In this document: positions 41,873 through 47,339 of the stretch, one piece after another
Layout: each line of letters opens with the position of its first letter
Position numbering within the stretch: the first letter of the stretch is position 1
Assembly: GCA_012517965.1 (NCBI GenBank)
Contig: JAAYTZ010000027.1
Location: 1-47,339 of the forward strand
From: Propionibacterium sp.
Lineage (GTDB): Bacteria; Actinomycetota; Actinomycetes; Propionibacteriales; Propionibacteriaceae
Direction: 5' to 3'
DNA: 47,339 nucleotides
Notes under the pieces: model-generated
The model's input: the letters and a program-made list of their open reading frames with translations, nothing else
Told to the model about the DNA's origin: nothing
The model's database searches: none
Made by a program: the position numbers and the translations under genes

Positions 41873-43720
41873 TCACTCGAGCGGACGCCGGGCGGCCCCC
41901 TTGTCGGCCGACTGCGCCAGCGAGGCGTAGATCTTGAGGGAGTTGCTGATCACCCGCTGCCGGCTGCGCGGCCGCCAACCGAGGGCGTCCTGGCGGGCGC
42001 GGCGCTCGGCCAGCACCGCGTCGGAGACCTCGACGTCGATGCGTCGCTCCGGGATCGAGATCGCGATGATGTCGCCGTCCTCGATGAGGCCGATGGGTCC
42101 CCCCGCCGCCGCCTCCGGCGAGATGTGGCCGAGCGAAAGCCCGGACGAGCCGCCCGAGAAGCGGCCGTCGGTGATCAGCGCGCACTGCGGGCCGAGCCCG
42201 ATGCCCTTCAGGTACGAGGTCGGGTACAGCATCTCCTGCATGCCCGGGCCGCCCTTGGGGCCCTCGTAGCGCACGACCACGCAGTCGCCGGCCACGATCG
42301 CCCCGCCGAGGATCATCTCGACGGCCTCCTCCTGGCTCTCCGCGACCTTGGCCGGTCCGCGGAACGTCCACTGGGCTTCGGGCACGCCGGCGGTCTTCAC
42401 GAAGGCGCCGTCGGGGGCGATGTTGCCCTTGAGGATCGCCAGGCCGCCGTCGGCGGTGTAGGCGTGCGCGACCGACCGGATGCAGCCGCCCGCCGCGTCG
42501 GTGTCGAGGGTTTCCCAGCGGTTGGTCGACGAGAACGCCTCGGTCGTCCGGACGCCGCCGGGCGCCGCGTGCCACAGTTCCACGGCGGCGGCCGATGCGG
42601 TGCCCGACCGCAGGTCCCAGGTGCCGAGCCAGTCGTCGAGGGATGCCGCGTGCACCGCGTGCACCGACCGGTCGAGCAGCCCGCCCCGGTCGAGTTCGCC
42701 CATGATGGCCGGGATCCCGCCGGCCCGGTGCACGTCCTCCATGTAGTACTGGTGCGTGTTCGGCGCCACCTTGCAGATGCACGGCACCCGCCGCGACAGC
42801 GCGTCGATGTCGTCGGAGTCGAAGTCGACCCCCGCCTCCTGCGCGGCGGCCAGCAGGTGCAGCACCGTGTTCGTCGATCCGCCCATCGCGATGTCGACCG
42901 TCATGGCGTTGACGAACGCCGCCCGGGTGGCGATCGACTTGGGCAGCACCGACGCGTCGTCGCCGTCGTAGTAGCGCTTCGCCAGGTCGACGACGAGACG
43001 TCCGGCCTCCTCGAACAGCCCCCGCCGGGCGGACGCCGTCGCGAGCGTCGACCCGTTCCCCGGCAGCGACAGGCCGAGCACCTCGGTGAGACAGTTCATC
43101 GAGTTCGCCGTGAACATCCCCGAGCACGAGCCGCAGGTCGGACACGCGGACCGCTCGATGGTGGCGATCTGATCGTCGGTGTAGTCGGCGTCGACGGCCT
43201 TGACCATCGCGTCGATGAGGTCGAGCCGGGTCTGCACGGTGCCCTGGGTGGGGTCGACGACGGCGGTGCCGGCCTCCATGGGGCCGCCGCTGACGAACAC
43301 CGTCGGGATGTTCAGCCGCAGCGCCGCCAGCATCATGCCGGGGGTGATCTTGTCGCAGTTCGAGATGCAGACCAGCGCGTCGGCGGCGTGGGCGTTGACC
43401 ATGAACTCCACCGAGTCGGCGATGAGCTCGCGCGACGGCAGCGAGTAGAGCATGCCGTCATGGCCCATCGCGATGCCGTCGTCGATCGCGATGGTGTTGA
43501 ACTCGCGCCCGACGCCGCCGGCCGCCCGGACGGCCTCGGCGACCAGCTGCCCCATGTCCTTGAGGTGCACGTGGCCGGGTACGAACTGGGTGAAGCTGTT
43601 CGCGATGGCCACGATCGGCTTGCCGAAGTCCGATTCGACCAGCCCGGTGGCGCGCCAGAGGGCGCGGGCGCCGGCCATGTTGCGACCGTGGGTGGTGGTG
43701 CGGGAGCGCAGCTGCGGCAT
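41873..43720 (-). CDS. ilvD: Dihydroxy-acid dehydratase
   Basis: This iron-sulfur enzyme dehydrates 2,3-dihydroxy acids in isoleucine and valine synthesis. The 615-residue protein has the expected length for IlvD/Edd and its signatures: [34 protein letters not shown] with cluster cysteines, [39 protein letters not shown], and [13 protein letters not shown]. The ATG at 43720 follows GAGGAGGA, and a minus-strand TACCCT at 43747-43752 can serve as -10. It is not in an ilvBNC operon here. I see no leader peptide or attenuator. Confidence 0.96.
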   Translation of the reverse strand: MPQLRSRTTTHGRNMAGARALWRATGLVESDFGKPIVAIANSFTQFVPGHVHLKDMGQLVAEAVRAAGGVGREFNTIAIDDGIAMGHDGMLYSLPSRELIADSVEFMVNAHAADALVCISNCDKITPGMMLAALRLNIPTVFVSGGPMEAGTAVVDPTQGTVQTRLDLIDAMVKAVDADYTDDQIATIERSACPTCGSCSGMFTANSMNCLTEVLGLSLPGNGSTLATASARRGLFEEAGRLVVDLAKRYYDGDDASVLPKSIATRAAFVNAMTVDIAMGGSTNTVLHLLAAAQEAGVDFDSDDIDALSRRVPCICKVAPNTHQYYMEDVHRAGGIPAIMGELDRGGLLDRSVHAVHAASLDDWLGTWDLRSGTASAAAVELWHAAPGGVRTTEAFSSTNRWETLDTDAAGGCIRSVAHAYTADGGLAILKGNIAPDGAFVKTAGVPEAQWTFRGPAKVAESQEEAVEMILGGAIVAGDCVVVRYEGPKGGPGMQEMLYPTSYLKGIGLGPQCALITDGRFSGGSSGLSLGHISPEAAAGGPIGLIEDGDIIAISIPERRIDVEVSDAVLAERRARQDALGWRPRSRQRVISNSLKIYASLAQSADKGAARRPLE

Positions 43721-43746
43721 GGGTCCTCCTCAGGGTTACGCCGACG

Positions 43747-43752
43747 AGGGTA
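43747..43752 (-). promoter_or_regulatory. Possible -10 box TACCCT for ilvD
   Basis: Minus-strand TACCCT lies 26 nt upstream of the ilvD ATG, before a strong GAGGAGGA. Confidence 0.4.
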
Positions 43753-43815
43753 GCCCGGTGGCCGCCGCGAGCGGCGGCGTTCCGGATCGGGCTCCGGACG
43801 GCCGGGGCGCGGGCC

Positions 43816-45036
43816 TCAGGCGGGCGTCCGGCGCAGGGTGTCGGGGGAGCGCCACCAGGGCAGGGCGCCGAGGATCAGGAGCAGCCCGCTGATCGTGAAC
43901 GCCCAGCCGAAGCCGGCCCGGTCGGCGATCAGCCCGGTCACGATGGGGCCGAGGAACCCCCCGAGGTCGCCCGCCATCGAGAACGTCGAGAGCGCCTGCC
44001 CGCCGGCACGGTCGCGGCCGAGGACGTCGGCGAACGCCGCCTGCTGGGCCGGTTGGACCAGCGCCGCCCCGGCGCCGGCGAGCGCCGCGAGGACGAGGAA
44101 GGGCGCGGGCTGCGTCATCCAGCCGAACGGGATGCTCACGGCACCGCCCAGCAGCAACCCCGCGAGCACGACGCCCCGGCGGCCGCGCGCGTCGACGAGG
44201 CGTCCCGAGAACTGCAGCACCAGGAAGTTACCGAGGGCGAAGGCCGTGAGGCCCAGCCCGGCCAGCGGCGCCCCCAGGGTGGGGACCGCCGCGGCCAGCA
44301 GCGGCAGCAGCGAGATGCGGACGCCGAAGGTGCTCCAGCCGTTGACGAACTGGGCGGCGAGCAGGGCCCGGTAGGCGGGCAGCCGCAGGGCCTCGGTGAG
44401 GCTGAGGGGGGGCCGGGCGTCCGCCGGAGTGGGCCGGGTTCGGCCGTCGGCGGCGGGACGCGCCGCCTGCACCCGGGCGAGATTGACCGCCACGACGGAG
44501 GCCGCGATCAGCAGGGCCACGGCGTAGATCAGGAACGGCGTGCGGTAGCCGAGGAACGCCAGGGCCGTGCCCAGCAGCGGGCCGGCGATGTTGCCCGACA
44601 GGAACGCCGCCCCGTACAGCGCCGACACCCGCCCGCGCATCTCGATGGGGGCGACCCGCACGATCAGCCCCATCGCGGAGATCGTGAACATCGTCGAGCC
44701 GACGCCGCCGAGCCCCCGCACGACGAGCAGCTGTTCGTACGACTGGGCGAACGCGCAGGCGGCGGTCGAGCCGGCGACGATCAGCAGCCCCGCGATGTAG
44801 ACCGAACGCTCGCCGAACCGGTTGACCAGGGCGCCGCCGGCCGGGGCGAACACCATCCGCATGAGGGCGAACGCGCTGACGATGGCGGACGCCGCGCCGA
44901 TCCCGACGCCGAACGACGCCGCGAACTGGGGCAGGATCGGCGAGATCAGCCCGTAGCCCAGCGCCACCACGAAGGCGGCGGCGACCAGCACCCAGATCTC
45001 GCGGGGGACGCCGGCGCGGGCGCCCCGACGGGTCAT
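43816..45036 (-). CDS. MFS drug-efflux-type transporter (DHA1 group)
   Basis: The 406-residue protein has about 12 helices, with PAGGALVNRFGERSVYIAG as the loop 2-3 motif and GYGLISPILPQFAASFG in helix 1, where DHA1 exporters carry their proline pattern. LYGAAFLSGNIAGPLLG in helix 5 matches the antiporter motif C (GxxxGPxxGG-like). A central charged loop (ARPAADGRTRPTPADARPP) divides the halves. The substrate is unknown. It is a single-gene unit whose start faces the zinc-ribbon gene at 45173. Confidence 0.88.
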   Translation of the reverse strand: MTRRGARAGVPREIWVLVAAAFVVALGYGLISPILPQFAASFGVGIGAASAIVSAFALMRMVFAPAGGALVNRFGERSVYIAGLLIVAGSTAACAFAQSYEQLLVVRGLGGVGSTMFTISAMGLIVRVAPIEMRGRVSALYGAAFLSGNIAGPLLGTALAFLGYRTPFLIYAVALLIAASVVAVNLARVQAARPAADGRTRPTPADARPPLSLTEALRLPAYRALLAAQFVNGWSTFGVRISLLPLLAAAVPTLGAPLAGLGLTAFALGNFLVLQFSGRLVDARGRRGVVLAGLLLGGAVSIPFGWMTQPAPFLVLAALAGAGAALVQPAQQAAFADVLGRDRAGGQALSTFSMAGDLGGFLGPIVTGLIADRAGFGWAFTISGLLLILGALPWWRSPDTLRRTPA

Positions 45037-45172
45037 GCCAGGGCCCGCGCGTGGCCGCCCGTCCGCAGCGCGAACCGGATCACGTCGAAGGCGCCCTTCA
45101 CGCCGAGGACGCTAGCGCAGAAGCGTTCAGGCTTGACCCACGCACCACCCCCGGACGGATCACAATGCTCTT

Positions 45173-45889
45173 ATGTCGGACGGCGGTTGTCAGCGGTGCG
45201 GTTTCCCCATCCCCGCCGGGGACCGGTTCTGCCAGCGCTGCGGGGCGCCCGTCGCCGTGGCGCCCGTTGCCCAGGCGACGCTGCCCGCAGCACCGGTGGC
45301 CGACGCCCCCGTTGCTTGGGGACCCGTTGCCGAAGCACCCGTCGCCGGGGCGCCGGTGGCCCCGCTGAACCTGCCCGGAACGCTGGCCGCGCCGCCGCCC
45401 GGTCCCGAGCGGATCGTCGGACACCTTCCGGCGGAGTGGCTCAGCGGCGAGAGCGGGCTGTTCGGCCGCCAGCGGCGTCCGATGGTGAACCTCGTCGTGA
45501 CCACCGCGCGGGTGCTCTGCCTCGCCGAAACTTCGGAGGCCAACGACGCCTGGGTCGCCGAGTCCGAGCGCCTCGAGGAACTGTCCCGCACCACCGGCGC
45601 CCCGTTGCGGGCCCTGATCGACGGCTACGACTTCTTCGCCCCGGTGTTCGCGTTCGTCTGGTCGCGCACACCGGACGACCTGCTGGCCGAGGGCCGGTCC
45701 AACTGGTCGCTGCCGCTGGCCGGCATCGTCGGGGCCACCATCAGCCTGGACGCCGAACTCGACGGCCTCACCCTCCACATGGACAACGGCCAGCAGTTCG
45801 TCTTCCAGCTCTACAACAGCACCGGCCTGGCCGCCGCCCGGTTCCTGGCCGGGGTGCTCGGACCCCAGCGCGTCCGCGTCCAGGGCTGA
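45173..45889 (+). CDS. Zinc-ribbon protein with APVA repeats
   Basis: The 238-residue protein starts with a four-Cys zinc ribbon (CQRC and CQRC separated by 11 residues). A linker with APVA repeats follows (APVA six times plus GPVA once in about 40 residues). A globular domain of about 160 residues holds NLVVTTARVLCLAETSEAND and SLDAELDGLTLHMDNGQQF, with no membrane helix. The latter resembles PH-like domains that read out membranes or phospho-ligands, but this is a guess. Two genes follow within a few bases, so they form one operon with a second zinc-ribbon protein and a secreted protein. Confidence 0.75.
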   Translation: MSDGGCQRCGFPIPAGDRFCQRCGAPVAVAPVAQATLPAAPVADAPVAWGPVAEAPVAGAPVAPLNLPGTLAAPPPGPERIVGHLPAEWLSGESGLFGRQRRPMVNLVVTTARVLCLAETSEANDAWVAESERLEELSRTTGAPLRALIDGYDFFAPVFAFVWSRTPDDLLAEGRSNWSLPLAGIVGATISLDAELDGLTLHMDNGQQFVFQLYNSTGLAAARFLAGVLGPQRVRVQG

Positions 45890-45891
45890 CG

Positions 45892-46578
45892 ATGGCCACC
45901 CCGGCGCCCTTCTGCGGACACTGCGGCCGCCCGTTCGCCGACGGGGCCGCCTTCTGCGGCACGTGCGGCCGTCCCCGCGGCACCCTCGGCCCGGACGCCC
46001 CCGCTCCGGACGCCCCCGCTCCGGTCGTGCCCACCCCGGCGGCCCCGCGGGTCCCCCGCACTCCCCGCACTCCCCGCACTCCCCCCGCCGCCCAGGTGGC
46101 GCTGGCGGCGTCCGGGCTGGTCTCCGCGCTGCCCTGGCAGACGGTGGTCGCCGGACGGCGTCCGGATCTCACCGCCTGGCTGACCCAGGCGGGCGCGTCG
46201 GCGGCGTCCTCGGCGGTGCGGGCGTCGCTGCGGCGTCCGGGCCTGGCGCTGGTCGTCACCACCGCGCTGGACCTCCTCGTCGCCGCCCTCGCCGGGCCGG
46301 CCGCCCTGCAGGCCGCCTGGCCGCGCGCGCTCGCCGGCCTGGTCACCTCGGGCTTGGCGCTCGCGAGCGGCAGCCGGGGCGGCCCCCTGCGCACCCTGGC
46401 CGGCCTCGCCGGTGTCGCCACCACGCTGGTCGGGTTGGTGTCGGCCGGCCTCGCGCTCCTGACGGCGGCCGGGGCGGGCGCCGACCCGGCCGTGCTGCTG
46501 CCCCAGGTGGTCACGATGGTGTCGTCGCTGGTCGTCGCGGCCCGCACCGCCACCCTCGCCCTGCGGAGGACGCCATGA
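45892..46578 (+). CDS. Zinc-ribbon membrane protein
   Basis: The 228-residue protein starts two bases after the stop of the preceding gene. It has a zinc ribbon (CGHC and CGTC), a low-complexity linker with DAPAP and RTP repeats, the sequence ALPWQTVVAG, an Ala-rich segment (AWLTQAGASAASSAVRASL), and then three or four hydrophobic helices up to the C-terminus. I do not recognise a family. LPWQTV occurs again in the next gene, which suggests the two products are related or interact. Its stop codon overlaps the next start (ATGA). Confidence 0.7.
   Translation: MATPAPFCGHCGRPFADGAAFCGTCGRPRGTLGPDAPAPDAPAPVVPTPAAPRVPRTPRTPRTPPAAQVALAASGLVSALPWQTVVAGRRPDLTAWLTQAGASAASSAVRASLRRPGLALVVTTALDLLVAALAGPAALQAAWPRALAGLVTSGLALASGSRGGPLRTLAGLAGVATTLVGLVSAGLALLTAAGAGADPAVLLPQVVTMVSSLVVAARTATLALRRTP
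45991..46020 (+). repeat. 15-bp tandem repeat in the zinc-ribbon membrane protein gene
   Basis: Two identical 15-bp units each containing CGGACGCC encode the DAPAP linker. A 9-bp CGCACTCCC repeat (three copies) follows at about 46057-46083. Both keep the reading frame. Confidence 0.8.
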
Positions 46579-47339
46579 CCCGGTCCCGGGGACGCCGCCT
46601 GCGCCGCCTCCTGGCCGCGGGCGCGCTGGCCCTCGTCGCGCTGGTGGCCGCGGCGCCGGCCGCCGCCGCCTGGGCGCCGATCTGCGTGACCGCCTCCCCG
46701 CCGGCCGGCTGGGCGGAGCAGACCGAGGGGCCCACCGCGGACGGCTACGCCCGCTCGTGGGGGATCACCGGCAGCGACACCGCCGGCCCCGGCGGCACCT
46801 ACCGCGAGTACACGGCCCGGGTCGGCTTCGAACAGGCCGCCTACGGCGCGGGCCAGGACCGGATCACCACGCTGCAGCAGTTCCTCGACGAGTTCGAGGA
46901 GACCCAGCAGGCCGCCTCCGAGGAGGTCACCGTCCGCGGCAACGGCACGACCACCGTCGGCGGCCGGAGCGCGTTCTACACCTCGTGGACGCGGCGCTGG
47001 TGGGGCTACCAGGCCACCGGCACCGGGGTCGGGGTGAAGCTGACCTACCAGGAGGAGGCGATCTACCTCGTCGATCTCGGCGACTCCGCCGTCGCCGTGG
47101 CCGTCACCGCCGACATCGCGTACTGGGGGACCGGCGCGTCCGCCAGCCCGTCGGCGGACGCCGAGGCGCTGGTCGCCGAGCTGTTCCGGCAAGGGGACGC
47201 CACGCTGCGGGGCATGACGTTCGACTGGGACGGCTGCGCCGCCGGCCCCGGGACGACGCCCGGCCAGGAGCTGCCCTGGCAGACGGTCGCCGGCGGTGCG
47301 GCCGCGGTCGCGGCGGCCGCCGCGGCGCTGGCCGGGGCC
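46575..47339 (+). CDS. Secreted or membrane-anchored protein, cut by the window end
   Basis: The frame is open to the last base, so 255 codons are seen. The ATG overlaps the preceding stop (ATGA). It starts with a basic signal sequence (RSRGRRLRRLLAAGALALVALVAAAPAAAAWA). An extracytoplasmic domain of about 200 residues follows, with ASPPAGWAEQTEGPTADGYARSW, TTTVGGRSAFYTSW and DLGDSAVAVAVTAD segments and two Cys. Then comes ELPWQTVAGG followed by an Ala-rich hydrophobic stretch that is probably a membrane helix. I do not recognise the domain. Its position suggests that it is the outer component of the zinc-ribbon operon. Confidence 0.75.
   Translation, partial: MTRSRGRRLRRLLAAGALALVALVAAAPAAAAWAPICVTASPPAGWAEQTEGPTADGYARSWGITGSDTAGPGGTYREYTARVGFEQAAYGAGQDRITTLQQFLDEFEETQQAASEEVTVRGNGTTTVGGRSAFYTSWTRRWWGYQATGTGVGVKLTYQEEAIYLVDLGDSAVAVAVTADIAYWGTGASASPSADAEALVAELFRQGDATLRGMTFDWDGCAAGPGTTPGQELPWQTVAGGAAAVAAAAAALAGA

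Overview
This is a high-GC (by eye about 70 percent or more) actinobacterial chromosome segment. ParA/ParB with parS sites place its left end near a replication origin. CWB2 cell-wall repeats, a two-FHA ABC exporter of the Rv1747 type, an actinobacterial pyruvate carboxylase and TANNNT -10 boxes set directly before start codons fit an actinomycete. Propionibacteriales is a guess from overall gene content, not something the sequence proves. I see no tRNA, rRNA, CRISPR array or prophage.

Layout. 1-369: remnant end of an IS21-like element, then the parA promoter. 370-2227: parA and parB, with two perfect parS palindromes inside parA. 2333-4062: SURF1 and a DUF3817 membrane protein, divergent from a putative acetyltransferase. 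4127-7517: citrate synthase, a YceI protein behind a palindromic operator, and ornithine aminotransferase. 7594-9787: a NatAB-like ABC exporter. 9899-15139: an alcohol-dehydrogenase-like reductase, a surface protein joining CWB2 repeats to an L,D-transpeptidase-like domain, an aromatic/aspartate aminotransferase and a LacI regulator. 15269-17600: a coupled envelope operon (VanY lipoprotein, unknown lipoprotein, peptidoglycan-binding polysaccharide deacetylase). 17682-21230: membrane protein, zinc-ribbon membrane protein, MFS transporter.

21307-22701 encodes one 464-residue protein joining a beta-class DNA methyltransferase to a complete nucleoside-deaminase-type domain, the most unusual gene here. 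22801-26849: pyruvate carboxylase with a coupled unknown gene. 26889-31019: cupin, Na/Ca antiporter family protein and a rifampicin-phosphotransferase/PEP-synthase-like enzyme. 31144-38064: S9 peptidase, DUF2252 protein, PdxH, a small membrane protein, aspartate carbamoyltransferase and an AEC-family transporter. 38198-43720: FHA-FHA-ABC exporter, DUF559 protein, IlvD. 43816-47339: MFS efflux protein, then three genes (two zinc-ribbon proteins and a secreted or anchored protein cut by the window end).

Across the window the octamer CGGACGCC/GGCGTCCG recurs about 100 times by hand count, about equally on both strands, in genes and between them. Facing pairs of it form hairpins at convergent gene ends and in two 5-prime leaders. 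This resembles uptake-sequence or HIP1-type genome-wide repeats.
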